Source: an uncultured Prevotellaceae bacterium
GTDB lineage: Bacteria > Bacteroidota > Bacteroidia > Bacteroidales > Bacteroidaceae
Assembly: GCA_947168395.1 (NCBI GenBank)
Contig: CAMVLT010000003.1
Coordinates: 124,001 to 188,000 of the forward strand
Direction of reading: 5' to 3'
Length of the DNA stretch: 64,000 nt
Shown here: one piece after another, positions 25,168-33,433 of the stretch
Position numbering within the stretch: the stretch's first letter is position 1
How the letters are laid out: every line of letters begins with the position of its first letter
Program-made: the position numbers and the translations under genes
The notes under the pieces: generated by a model
What the model was told of the DNA's origin: nothing
Database searches by the model: none
What the model saw: the letters and a program-made list of their open reading frames with translations, nothing else

Positions 25168-25260
25168 AAGGTAAGCCTGGGATTCAGCGTTGCCCAGTAT
25201 GCCGCTGACGTGGCCAACGAACTGCTCTGGGCGCTGGAAGGCCTGGTAGAGGAAGAGTGA
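25168..25260 (+). pseudogene. C-terminal gene remnant, unrecognised
   Basis: KVSLGFSVAQYAADVANELL, continuing WALEGLVEEE and a stop, is a GC-rich coding-like stretch inside A+T-rich DNA, with an in-frame stop just before it. It looks like the last 30 codons of a lost gene. I cannot name the family. Confidence 0.4.
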
Positions 25261-25266
25261 AAACTG

Positions 25267-25420
25267 AAATCTTACAGTTTACAGTTCTTACAATTAAAAA
25301 AAGGGGGGCTATACTTTCTTATATTGTTATATAACTTATTGATATATAAATAGTTATATATATAATAAAGAAAAGCACACCCCTTAAAAAAGAACTGTAA
25401 GAACTGTAATCTGTAAGATT
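25267..25420. repeat. Large imperfect palindrome with A+T-rich centre
   Basis: TAAGAACTGTAAxCTGTAAGATT occurs inverted at 25267-25290 and 25398-25420 with one mismatch. The inner parts also pair imperfectly (AAGGGG...CTTTCTTAT against its counterpart) around TTATATATATAATAAAG. The arms are themselves built from a ~10-bp ACAGTT/ACTGTA period. Confidence 0.75.
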
Positions 25421-25455
25421 CTGCAAGTGTAATTCTTCTAAAAAGCTAATAATCA

Positions 25456-25658
25456 ATGAGTTACAACATTAGTAAACACAAGGCACCCGAGATGCCGAGC
25501 CTCGGAAAGGGCACAGAATGCCTCAAATTACGCTCTCAAAGGCCTCAAAAGACATGCACGAACCCCTCGTTCCGATGCTTTTCCCCTCATTTGCCGCACA
25601 TATCAGCGATGCAGAATTTCAGTATCCTGACCGCAATTGGAAGGAAATGTGCGGATAA
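25456..25658 (+). pseudogene. Remnant resembling the N-terminal part of a DUF3987/VirE-type protein
   Basis: One frame opens MSYNISKHKAPEMPSLGKGT at 25456. A second frame from 25518 reads MPQITLSKASKDMHEPLVPM, then LFPSFAAHISDAEFQYPDRN and WKEMCG, and stops at 25658. From memory, the PMLFP...AHIS...F.YPD..WKE pattern is that of DUF3987 primase/helicase-like proteins carried by Bacteroidota mobile elements. The frame break and early stop mark it as dead. Confidence 0.4.
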
Positions 25659-25661
25659 ATG

Positions 25662-25726
25662 GGTTTAAGTAGGGTAAACCGGGGGTTTAGTTACGGTAAA
25701 CTCCACGTTTACCCTACCTAAACTCG
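25662..25726. repeat. TTTACCCTACC-family dispersed repeat, locus B
   Basis: It contains GTTTAAGTAGGGTAAACC, then GTTTAGTTACGGTAAAC, then GTTTACCCTACCTAAAC. The same units occur at loci A, C and D. It sits between the DUF3987-like remnant and the SDR promoter. Confidence 0.7.
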
Positions 25727-25764
25727 GACGCACGTTATTTAGGGTATGTTTTAACAAACATTTA

Positions 25765-25795
25765 TTGCTCACATCGGAAAAAAATAGTAACTTTG
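25765..25795 (+). promoter_or_regulatory. SDR gene promoter
   Basis: TTG at 25765-25767 and TAACTTTG at 25788-25795 have the usual 20-base spacing, and the ATG lies 42 bases downstream. Confidence 0.6.
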
Positions 25796-25837
25796 TACGC
25801 GAATGTGCGAAACATAAAACGGAAAAGACAAAAGAGT

Positions 25838-26593
25838 ATGAACAAGATTGTACTGATTACGGGGGCGACGAGTGGCATTGGCCTGAGCTGTGCCCACAAA
25901 TTTGCTGAGAATGGCGAACATCTGATTCTGACGGGTCGCAACGAGAAACGGCTGGCCGAAATCGGCAAGGAGCTGGAGGCCAAAGGCACGAAGGTGATGA
26001 TACTGGCCTTCGACGTGCGCGACGCTGAAAAGGCAAAAGAACACATCGGCAACCTGCCGGAGCAATGGCGCGACATCGACGTGCTGGTGAACAACGCCGG
26101 ACTGGCTCTCGGGCTGGAACCTGAGTACGAGGGCGACCCCGACGACTGGTCGACGATGATTGACACCAACATCAAGGGACTGCTGACAATGACGCGCCTC
26201 GTGGTGCCCGGCATGGTGGAGCGCAACAGGGGCCACATCATCAATGTAGGCTCGGTGGCTGGCGATGCTGCATACGCCGGCGGCAACGTGTACTGCGCCA
26301 CGAAAGCGGCCGTGAAAGCCCTGTCGGACGGACTACGCATCGACGTGGCTAACACGGCCATTCGCGTGACGAATCTGAAGCCGGGACTGGTAGAGACGAA
26401 TTTCAGCAACGTGCGCTTTCATGGCGATACCGACCGTGCTGCCAACGTCTATAAGGGCATCGTGCCGCTGACGGGCGACGATATAGCCGACGTGGCCGTC
26501 TATGCCGCCAATGCTCCAGCCCACGTACAGATAGCCGAGGTGCTGATACTGGCAACACACCAGGCCAGCGGTAGCGTGATTGTGAGGAAGTAA
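25838..26593 (+). CDS. Short-chain dehydrogenase/reductase, YdfG-like
   Basis: The product is 251 residues from the ATG at 25838; the track's earlier start runs through the promoter. It is a classical SDR: TGATSGIGLS coenzyme motif (TGxxxGIG), NNAGLALG, catalytic serine in NVGSVAGDAAYAGGNVYCATKAA with the YxxxK pair, and PGLVETNFS after it. The arginine after the first strand (TGRNEKRL) favours NADP. It is closest in my memory to YdfG-type 3-hydroxy acid / serine dehydrogenases; the substrate is uncertain. It converges with the next gene with a four-base gap, and GAAGTAA/TTACTTC around the two stops forms a small hairpin. Confidence 0.9.
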   Translation: MNKIVLITGATSGIGLSCAHKFAENGEHLILTGRNEKRLAEIGKELEAKGTKVMILAFDVRDAEKAKEHIGNLPEQWRDIDVLVNNAGLALGLEPEYEGDPDDWSTMIDTNIKGLLTMTRLVVPGMVERNRGHIINVGSVAGDAAYAGGNVYCATKAAVKALSDGLRIDVANTAIRVTNLKPGLVETNFSNVRFHGDTDRAANVYKGIVPLTGDDIADVAVYAANAPAHVQIAEVLILATHQASGSVIVRK

Positions 26594-26597
26594 TGCC

Positions 26598-29012
26598 TTA
26601 CTTCATCTGCTCCAGCAGCCGGGCAAGGTTTTCGAGGTCGCGGGCGTCGACCTTCAGGTCGAGCAGGTTGCCGTTGCGGTCGAACAGCTTGTAGGTAGGC
26701 CAGCTGTGGACGTCAAGGTGGCGCTCGATGGCGCTTTGCTGTTCGGCGGGCAGGTTATAGTGGGCCACGTTCGGTCCGCTGACGTTATACTCCTTGATGA
26801 CGTTCTCCCACGACGTCTGCGGACTACTGTTGGCTAAGTAGAGGAACTCGATGTCGAAGTCCTTCAGCCGGGCGTACTCCTCGGTGGAGTGGCTGAGCGC
26901 CTCCTTGCAGGGGCCGCACCACGTGCCCCAGATGTCCAAGAGCACGAACTTGCCCTTGAACGGCTCAATAATCTTCTTCAGCAGCGCCTCGCCCTCGCTG
27001 AGGTCAGCCAGATTGTCGGACGATTTGAGCACCAGCTTGTCAAACTCGCGGTTCTCGATGGCGAGGTATCGGTCGTTCAGTTTCTCTATCTGCGCAATGG
27101 CAAGGGGATTGGCGGTCATGGCCTTCAGCGTGTCGATGATGGCGGGCGACAAGGCCGTGCGGCTGTGGTCAATCTCGTCGTAAACCATCTTGGAGAGGTA
27201 GATGTCCTTGATGAATGGAGAGGTGTGGAGCGAGTCGAGCGTCTTCCGGCCGTCTTTCAGTCGGAGATTCAGCAGATGTCCCCTTACCAGCTTTGAGGCT
27301 TTCGGCGCGTTGAGAATCTTCTCGGCACTCTTGATCAGGTCGGCATTCTTCTCGTTCAGTTCCTCGGCTATCTTCTGTTTCTCCTCATCGGTGGGAGCAG
27401 CCATCACCTTGGCCTGGGCGTCGGTGAGCCAGTCCTTCCAGCGGTTGAGTAGTGCCAGCTCTTCGTCGTTCGAGGCTATCTCGTCCACGAGGTCCAGATA
27501 GCTGACGGTGAACGTAGAATTGCGTCCACGTTCGGCATCGTCCAAGTAATCGCGGACAAACGTCCGCAGGTCGCGGTAGAGCGTGTAGGGGAAGGAACCG
27601 TCAAGCTTCGTCCAGAACGTGTCGTGGGCATAGCTTCGGGCGCTGGCTGACAGTTGGAAATCCTTTGTCATGAAACGGGCCTGTCCCAATTCGCGCGCCT
27701 GATTCCAGAGCATAAGCCCCTTCACAATCAGATTGAAGCGCGTCGAGAGCGTGGGCTGTGCCTGGCTGTGGGCATCGACGTCGGCATTATACGACTTGAG
27801 CAGGCTGTCAACGGATGCGACATAGCGGTCGAGGCGTTCCGGCGTGACTCTTCCTTCCGACCGCAACTCGTCAAGCATTTGGTTTCCCTGAAACATCGCT
27901 CCGCCACGCCAGTCGTAGATACTCTTGGCCAGCTCGTTCTGCAGTCGGCAGTCGTCGCCCATGAAGTAGCGGCGGCCCTCCTTGTAGTCGCAGAGCATGA
28001 AGTAGGTCTTGCCCGCCTCGAGTATGGTGTTGATGTAGCTGCGGCCCCAGTCGCAGTAGAACTCTGAACTGTTGAGCACGGGAATCTTCGCTGTGAAGCG
28101 GCCCAGGGAGTCCATGTCGGCATAGACCGACTCCTCGTCGTCGGTGAAGAAGTTCTGAACGGTGAACTCAAAGGTGTTCCCGCGCTTCAGCGCCTCGGGC
28201 ATGTCCTTCAGCCAGCCCACGACGGTCACGGTGTCCTCCCTGTAGCCCGTGTCGGCAAAGCTGGTGCGCGTGTCCTTCGTCGGGTAGTCGGGCACGTAGC
28301 GGCTGTTCATCATCGCGAGCACAGCCTTGCGGCCGCCAATCTCCATCGTGCGCGTTCCTTTCTTATCCTTGCCCACCGTGACCTTCAGTTCGTCGTTGCC
28401 GTTAGTCAGCAGCAGCTCGGCCTCGCCCGTCTTCGGGTTCACGTTGCGCTGCTTATAGTCCCAGAAACGGCAGTCGTAGACGGCGCAGTCTTCTGTGAAT
28501 GCTATCACCCAGTCGCCCGTCTGCGGGTTGCGCCAGTACGAGGGGAACAACTGCTTCCAGCGCTCCTCAACGGGCTTGACGCCCCTGAACTGGAAGGCCC
28601 GGTCGCCGTCGCCCTCGATGAAGTCGAACGAGCGGGTGCCCAGCGGCAGCGGCTGGAAGTGGAAGGCCATGTCGAGCTTGCAGTCCTTGCCGGTATAAGT
28701 TTCTGTGTCGAGCTCAATGCCGTCGGCCTTTGTGAGGGCATAGCGGCGGTCCCCCGCCTTCAGGTAGGTGTCGCCGGCAAACCGGAACCAGTTGCCGCGC
28801 CCGGGAAACGATATTTGTCGCGCCGTGATGTACACCACCGTCTCCGTGTCCTTCAGCTCCACCTTTGTGATGTCGAGCGAGAGGCTGGTGGCTCCGTCGC
28901 CGTAGGCGTTTCCATACTCGGTGGTGGGATTATCCCACACTTGTGATTTTTCTTTCGCTTGTCCCGCCAACGTGATGAGGGCAAGCAGCATGGTAATAAT
29001 GGTTTTGTTCAT
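26598..29012 (-). CDS. Large exported protein with C-terminal TlpA-like thioredoxin domain
   Basis: The product is 804 residues from the ATG at 29012 (MNKTIITMLLALITLAGQA signal peptide). Residues about 25-640 hold a beta-rich N-terminal part and long helical segments that I cannot assign. Residues about 665-804 are a thioredoxin fold with LLDIWGTWCGPCKEAL (redox CGPC) and a SWPTYKLFDRNGN strand with the cis-Pro. Similar large TlpA-type proteins are common in Bacteroidota envelopes, where they probably act in disulfide or haem-protein maturation. The PorT-like gene is 51 bases upstream on the same strand. Confidence 0.8.
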   Translation of the reverse strand: MNKTIITMLLALITLAGQAKEKSQVWDNPTTEYGNAYGDGATSLSLDITKVELKDTETVVYITARQISFPGRGNWFRFAGDTYLKAGDRRYALTKADGIELDTETYTGKDCKLDMAFHFQPLPLGTRSFDFIEGDGDRAFQFRGVKPVEERWKQLFPSYWRNPQTGDWVIAFTEDCAVYDCRFWDYKQRNVNPKTGEAELLLTNGNDELKVTVGKDKKGTRTMEIGGRKAVLAMMNSRYVPDYPTKDTRTSFADTGYREDTVTVVGWLKDMPEALKRGNTFEFTVQNFFTDDEESVYADMDSLGRFTAKIPVLNSSEFYCDWGRSYINTILEAGKTYFMLCDYKEGRRYFMGDDCRLQNELAKSIYDWRGGAMFQGNQMLDELRSEGRVTPERLDRYVASVDSLLKSYNADVDAHSQAQPTLSTRFNLIVKGLMLWNQARELGQARFMTKDFQLSASARSYAHDTFWTKLDGSFPYTLYRDLRTFVRDYLDDAERGRNSTFTVSYLDLVDEIASNDEELALLNRWKDWLTDAQAKVMAAPTDEEKQKIAEELNEKNADLIKSAEKILNAPKASKLVRGHLLNLRLKDGRKTLDSLHTSPFIKDIYLSKMVYDEIDHSRTALSPAIIDTLKAMTANPLAIAQIEKLNDRYLAIENREFDKLVLKSSDNLADLSEGEALLKKIIEPFKGKFVLLDIWGTWCGPCKEALSHSTEEYARLKDFDIEFLYLANSSPQTSWENVIKEYNVSGPNVAHYNLPAEQQSAIERHLDVHSWPTYKLFDRNGNLLDLKVDARDLENLARLLEQMK

Positions 29013-29063
29013 GGTTTGATGAAAAAGAGCCCGCCACATATCTGGCAGGCTCCCGATGGATGA

Positions 29064-29711
29064 TTAAAGCTTGAACTTGTAGCCGACGGTAATCTGGAAC
29101 ACTTGGTTCTTATATGACTCATCAGAATGCTTCACAACGTTGGTCAAGCCGATGTTGTAGCGGGCGTCGATGACGATGGGCACTTTGAACTGGTAGGAAA
29201 CGCCAACGGGAATCGAGAAATCGAACTTCTCGAATTGATCCTTCATATCTTCATCTGTCTCTACTGTTGTACTCCCTGTTTTCTTAGTTAGCTTATAGCT
29301 GGCATTGGTTAAAAAGCCGAACTGTGCACCCGTCTTCACGGCGAAGCCACGGAACAAATAAATATTAGCAACAATTGGAACGGTGATGTAGCCTAATTCA
29401 ATCTTCCGGTCTTTATAATCTACGCCTAAGAAAGAAATATCTTCCCATGCAGTACCTTGCATAGAGTAATTAACTCCAGCAGCAAGGCTTAACATATTCA
29501 TAAGCTGATATTCGGCTTCAGCACCAATAATGCCACCACCGTTAGCAGTTTTATCGGCCTTAATACCACTAAACTCATAATCTGACATGTTGCTTAACAT
29601 AGAGCCGACACCACCCAGCTTGGGCTGGATACTGAATGTTCCCGGTTCAAACTGTGCGTTGGCACTCACAGCAGCCACCATCATGGCGGCAATCACAAAA
29701 AACTTTTTCAT
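29064..29711 (-). CDS. PorT-like outer-membrane beta-barrel protein
   Basis: The 215-residue protein has a signal peptide (MKKFFVIAAMMVAAVSANAQ) and an eight-strand-type barrel pattern of the outer-membrane beta-barrel family (PF13568-like). It opens FEPGTFSIQPKLGGVGSMLS and ends in the strand VFQITVGYKFKL. The function is unknown; family members bind small ligands or partner with envelope machines. It is followed by the TlpA-like gene and may be co-transcribed with it. prfC ends 42 bases upstream. Confidence 0.85.
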   Translation of the reverse strand: MKKFFVIAAMMVAAVSANAQFEPGTFSIQPKLGGVGSMLSNMSDYEFSGIKADKTANGGGIIGAEAEYQLMNMLSLAAGVNYSMQGTAWEDISFLGVDYKDRKIELGYITVPIVANIYLFRGFAVKTGAQFGFLTNASYKLTKKTGSTTVETDEDMKDQFEKFDFSIPVGVSYQFKVPIVIDARYNIGLTNVVKHSDESYKNQVFQITVGYKFKL

Positions 29712-29753
29712 ACGTTTTACGTTTAAAGGGTTAATACTATAGTAATGATATGA

Positions 29754-31346
29754 TCAAAATTCGGAGGTAAAGTGGAACTGTATGTGCTCGAAGTCCTGCT
29801 GCGCCATAGAGAGCATATAGCCTGAGTCAGCAAGGAAGACATCGCGGCCCTCCTTGTCCTTGGCCATGTACTGGTACTTGCGTTTCTTGAAGGCTTCCAG
29901 TTCTTTTTCGTCGTCGGAGGAAATCCAGCAGGCCTTGTAGAGGTGGACGGGCTCCCAGCGGCAGCGGGCGTTGTACTCGTTCTCCAAGCGGTACTGGATG
30001 ACCTCGAACTGCAGTTGGCCGACGGTTCCGATAATCTTGCGGTTGTTGAACTGGTTGACGAAGAGCTGGGCGACGCCCTCGTCCATCAACTGGTCGATGC
30101 CCTTCTGCAGCTGCTTGGCCTTCATGGGGTCGTCGTTCTCAATGTATTTAAAGAGTTCCGGCGAGAACGAGGGCAGTCCGCGGAAGTGCAGCTGCTCGCC
30201 CTCGGTGATGGTGTCGCCAATCTTGAAGATGCCGCCTGTGTCGGGCAGTCCGACGATGTCGCCTGGCCACGCCTCGTCGATGGTCGACTTGCGCTGGGCC
30301 ATGAACTGCGTGGGCGAAGTGAAGCGCATGGTCTTGCCCTGACGCACATGGAGGTAGGGCTGGTTGCGCTGGAACTTGCCTGAGCAGACCTTGCAGAAGG
30401 CGATGCACGAGCGGTGGTTGGGGTCGATGTTGGCAGTAATCTTGAAGATGAAGCCGGTGAACTTCGGCTCCTCGGGCTGCACCTCGCGCTCCTCGGCCTT
30501 CGTGGGACGAGGCGACGGGGCAATCTCGACAAAGCAGTTCAGCAATTCCTGCACGCCGAAGTTGTTGAGAGCTGAGCCGAAGAAGACGGGAGCCACCTCG
30601 GCCTGACGGTAGGTCTCGACGTCGAACTCAGGGTAGACGCCGTCTACCAGTTCCAGGTCTTCGCGCAGCTTCTCGGCATTGTCGTCCCCTACTTTCTCGT
30701 TAAGCTCGGGGGAACCGAGCTCCACACTGACCTTCTCGGTGACGCGCTGCTTGTCGGGGGTGAAGAGGTCAAGCTTCTGCTCGTAGATGTTGTAGACCCC
30801 CTTAAACTTGGCACCCTGGTTGATGGGCCAGCTGAGCGGGCGCACCTTGATTTCCAGTTCCTGTTCCAGTTCGTCGAGCAGGTCGAAGGGGTCGCGGCCC
30901 TCGCGGTCCATCTTATTGATGAAGATGATGACAGGGGTCTTACGCATACGGCAGACGGTCATCAGCTTGCGGGTCTGGGTCTCCACGCCCTTGGCACCAT
31001 CGACCACGATGATGGCTGAGTCAACGGCGGTCAGCGTGCGGAAGGTGTCCTCGGCAAAGTCCTGGTGACCCGGGGTATCGAGGATATTCACTTTGTACTC
31101 GATGTCCTTACCGTCTGGCGTATAGTCAAACTCCATGACTGACGTAGAGACCGAGATACCACGCTGTTTCTCGATGTCCATCCAGTCGCTGGTAGCGGTC
31201 TTCTTAATCTTATTGTTCTTCACAGCGCCAGCCACTTGTATCTGTCCGCCGAAAAGCAGGAACTTCTCGGTCAGGGTGGTCTTACCGGCGTCAGGGTGCG
31301 ATATAATCGCAAACGTCCTTCTTCTTTCTATTTCTTGATTCATCAT
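29754..31346 (-). CDS. prfC: Peptide chain release factor 3
   Basis: The 530-residue translational GTPase recycles RF1/RF2 from the ribosome. The G domain shows [14 protein letters not shown] (G1), the RF3-specific [13 protein letters not shown] (G2), DTPGHQDF (G3) and [10 protein letters not shown] (G4). Domains 2 and 3 follow, with the RF3-type ending [12 protein letters not shown]. Two adjacent Met codons are possible starts. It is preceded by direct repeats that partly copy the end of the GxxExxY gene. Confidence 0.96.
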   Translation of the reverse strand: MMNQEIERRRTFAIISHPDAGKTTLTEKFLLFGGQIQVAGAVKNNKIKKTATSDWMDIEKQRGISVSTSVMEFDYTPDGKDIEYKVNILDTPGHQDFAEDTFRTLTAVDSAIIVVDGAKGVETQTRKLMTVCRMRKTPVIIFINKMDREGRDPFDLLDELEQELEIKVRPLSWPINQGAKFKGVYNIYEQKLDLFTPDKQRVTEKVSVELGSPELNEKVGDDNAEKLREDLELVDGVYPEFDVETYRQAEVAPVFFGSALNNFGVQELLNCFVEIAPSPRPTKAEEREVQPEEPKFTGFIFKITANIDPNHRSCIAFCKVCSGKFQRNQPYLHVRQGKTMRFTSPTQFMAQRKSTIDEAWPGDIVGLPDTGGIFKIGDTITEGEQLHFRGLPSFSPELFKYIENDDPMKAKQLQKGIDQLMDEGVAQLFVNQFNNRKIIGTVGQLQFEVIQYRLENEYNARCRWEPVHLYKACWISSDDEKELEAFKKRKYQYMAKDKEGRDVFLADSGYMLSMAQQDFEHIQFHFTSEF

Positions 31347-31351
31347 ATCTG

Positions 31352-31412
31352 TTTTGGCACGGATTACACGGATTACTCTTGTTCTTTTACCGTGTATCGT
31401 TTATTTTCTGTT
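31352..31412. repeat. Direct duplication of the GxxExxY gene's 3' end and its repeat arm
   Basis: The 61-bp stretch copies the following segment (31416-31476) imperfectly: the TTTTGGCACGGATTACACGG arm, and then, read on the minus strand, codons for [13 protein letters not shown] and a stop. These match the real C terminus, [15 protein letters not shown], next to it. This suggests unequal events at the cassette's end. Confidence 0.7.
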
Positions 31413-31414
31413 TT

Positions 31415-31882
31415 ATTTTGGCACGGATTACACGGATTAACACGGATTTTCTTGTTCTTTTACCGTGTACCGCTTATTATCTGTTTGTATCTTTCTCTTT
31501 ACTTTCACAGAGTGACCGAAATTGATAAGCAGGCCTATCTCTTTATGACAAGCTATTAAATAATTCACCAGTTGCCATTCGTGTTCTGGTCGTAAATCTG
31601 CAACCGCTTTTAATTCAATAATCACTTTGTCCTCGACTATCATGTCGGGAATATAATGCCCAACCACCTCTCCTTTATAATATACATCTATCGGTTTCTG
31701 ACACTCACACTTCATACCACGTCTTGACAATTCCTTATACAGTGCATTCCCATAGACCGCCTCCAAGAAGCCAAATCCAAGCTCCCTGTGCACCTCCTGT
31801 GCTGCACCGATAATCTTTCTTGTTATTTCTTCATCGTACAACATAATAAATCCGTGTTAATCCGTGTAATCCGTGCCAAAAT
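31415..31882. mobile_element. Candidate mobile cassette: GxxExxY gene between perfect 34-bp inverted repeats
   Basis: 31415-31448 and 31849-31882 are exact reverse complements over 34 bases; each arm contains CACGGATTACACGGATTAAC. The GxxExxY gene fills the space between: its stop lies inside the left arm and its ATG ends four bases before the right arm. No target-site duplication is evident. Mobility is inference from the structure. Confidence 0.6.
31437..31844 (-). CDS. GxxExxY protein (PDDEXK_3-type nuclease-like fold)
   Basis: The 135-residue protein has the motif that names the family, GFLEAVY at residues 25-31. The PD-(D/E)XK-type triad follows: D67 in YIPDMIV and E77-x-K79 in IIELKAV. 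Members are short, often multicopy proteins of unknown function with a predicted nuclease fold. The last codons lie inside the inverted-repeat arm, and a second copy of the 3' end lies just beyond. It is unrelated in function to prfC and the beta-helix gene on either side. Confidence 0.9.
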   Translation of the reverse strand: MLYDEEITRKIIGAAQEVHRELGFGFLEAVYGNALYKELSRRGMKCECQKPIDVYYKGEVVGHYIPDMIVEDKVIIELKAVADLRPEHEWQLVNYLIACHKEIGLLINFGHSVKVKRKIQTDNKRYTVKEQENPC

Positions 31883-31900
31883 CTTATCCACCCCGGGCGA

Positions 31901-33433
31901 TTACTCCCCTCTTGCGTTAACGTAATGTCCGTCGGGGCCGATTTCGCGGCTTTGGATGTTCTTGTCGAGCGGGTTTTCGGAGAAAAAGTTCTTGGCTCCC
32001 GGTTGGTCACAGAGGTTCATTGTACCGAGGTTCTGCGTGGGGTGATAGACGGCACAACCCATCAGTATGAACTCACGGTCGAAGCTGAACAGCGCCGCAT
32101 CGCCCCAGTTGGCAAAGAAGCGGCAGTCCTCGAACACCGTACCCACACAGCCCTGACTCTCGATGAGGGCATACTCACGGTTGTTGAAGAAGTCGCAATG
32201 GGTAGAGTGAACGGCCTCGCAGTTACGCAGCTGCATAATGCCGTAGGTGCAGTCGTGGATGTTGCTGGAGTAGAGCGAGAAGCTGTTAGTGCCCTCGAGT
32301 TCAAGGCCGTAAGTGCCGCAGCCGTAGAGGTCGCTGTTGATGACCATATTCCTCCAGCCACGTGTTACGCCGATAACGCCGCCCTGACAATAGCCGCCCT
32401 CGGTATGGCCGATGGTGAGGTTGCTGACGGTACACTGGCTGCAGTCGACGAAGCGCAGGCAGAAGGCGTAGCGAGGGTCAACCACGATGCGCGAGTTCTG
32501 CTCACCCTCGATAAGGAGCTGCTTCATGTTGACGAGCGTCAGCTGACGGCCGTCGAACACCTCCTCGCTGACCACCGTCTCACGACCGCCGGCGACGCCG
32601 CTCGAAGCGTCGGGCATCCACATCTTGTAACGGGTGCGGAAACGGCTCTGGTCGTTAAGTATCGGCGTGAGGTTGATTTCCGTGTTCTTGGCTACCAGCA
32701 CGTTGCGGTTCGAGCCAAGAGCGTTGAGGAACTGCTCGGCGGTGTAGACGCGGATATAGTCGTCGTCCTTGTACTTGATGTTCTCGCCGAAGCTGCCGGT
32801 GTGTGCCGGAGCCGAAACCTGTACGTTGCCAGCCGGACGGCCCAACTGCTCCTGGTCGAACTTGGCACCATTCCACTTCATCAGTATCTGCACCTCCTGT
32901 TGGGCATGGATGGTGGCCATGATGTCCTTGCCGGCCTGCGGCAAGGCGTAGGTCACCTCCGGCCTGACGTGAATGCCGGCACCGAGTTCGGTGTTCAAGG
33001 TTTGTGTCATTCTTTTTGTCTGGTTGTCGTAGGTATAGAACTTCAGTCCGGTGAACTGTGCGGTCACGGGCTTCCCCTGCTCTATGCAGCCACGGTTCAC
33101 GCCCAAGAGCTTGTGCTTGCCGTCCTTGCAGTTCCAGAAACAGAACTCTGTGTAGCTATACGTATTGGCCGTGTAGCGCTTGTCGTAACGGATAAAGCCG
33201 TTTTTCACGTCGACGGTAAAGGAAGCACCATTGCTCAACGCCTTGCCCTGTTGGCGTGACTCCCAGTCTTCCCAGATGCCTTTTATCATTTCTTCATCGT
33301 CTTCCTGCGACAAGTAGGTTGTCACAAAATCAGCAATGGTAGGCGTTGCGCCCTTGTAATTGACGCGGATGCCCTGTGCCTGCATTGCCATCCCCATCAT
33401 CATGAAGATGGCTAAAAGAATGGTTCTGTTCAT
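31901..33433 (-). CDS. Secreted right-handed beta-helix protein
   Basis: The 510-residue protein has a signal peptide (MNRTILLAIFMMMGMAMQAQ), an N-terminal domain I cannot assign (about 21-240), and a parallel beta-helix region (about 290-460) with repeated rungs such as FVDCSQCTVSNLTIGHTEGG and GLELEGTNSFSLYSSNIHDC. Such folds occur in polysaccharide lyases and binding proteins, but no clear catalytic motif is seen. The ATG overlaps the stop of rfbD upstream (ATGA), so it is co-translated with the sugar-nucleotide gene. Confidence 0.75.
   Translation of the reverse strand: MNRTILLAIFMMMGMAMQAQGIRVNYKGATPTIADFVTTYLSQEDDEEMIKGIWEDWESRQQGKALSNGASFTVDVKNGFIRYDKRYTANTYSYTEFCFWNCKDGKHKLLGVNRGCIEQGKPVTAQFTGLKFYTYDNQTKRMTQTLNTELGAGIHVRPEVTYALPQAGKDIMATIHAQQEVQILMKWNGAKFDQEQLGRPAGNVQVSAPAHTGSFGENIKYKDDDYIRVYTAEQFLNALGSNRNVLVAKNTEINLTPILNDQSRFRTRYKMWMPDASSGVAGGRETVVSEEVFDGRQLTLVNMKQLLIEGEQNSRIVVDPRYAFCLRFVDCSQCTVSNLTIGHTEGGYCQGGVIGVTRGWRNMVINSDLYGCGTYGLELEGTNSFSLYSSNIHDCTYGIMQLRNCEAVHSTHCDFFNNREYALIESQGCVGTVFEDCRFFANWGDAALFSFDREFILMGCAVYHPTQNLGTMNLCDQPGAKNFFSENPLDKNIQSREIGPDGHYVNARGE

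Larger units (their letters stand above)
25126..25787. other. Mobile-element debris between the GH43 and SDR genes
   Basis: This ~660-bp gap has no intact gene. In order it holds a 30-codon coding remnant (25168-25260), a large imperfect palindrome with an A+T-rich centre (25267-25420), a remnant resembling the start of a DUF3987-type protein (25456-25658), and TTTACCCTACC-family repeats (25662-25726). The SDR promoter follows. Confidence 0.6.

Noticed and set aside
31353-31446. TTGGCACGG in the GxxExxY repeat arms as a sigma-54 promoter
   Set aside because: It has the GG-CACG half, but 10 bases on there is AC or CG instead of GC, so the -12 half is absent. The word belongs to the repeat.
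31925-33259. 444-residue plus-strand ORF
   Set aside because: It lies entirely antisense to the beta-helix gene, which has a signal peptide and overlaps rfbD. The ORF is a shadow of high-GC codons.
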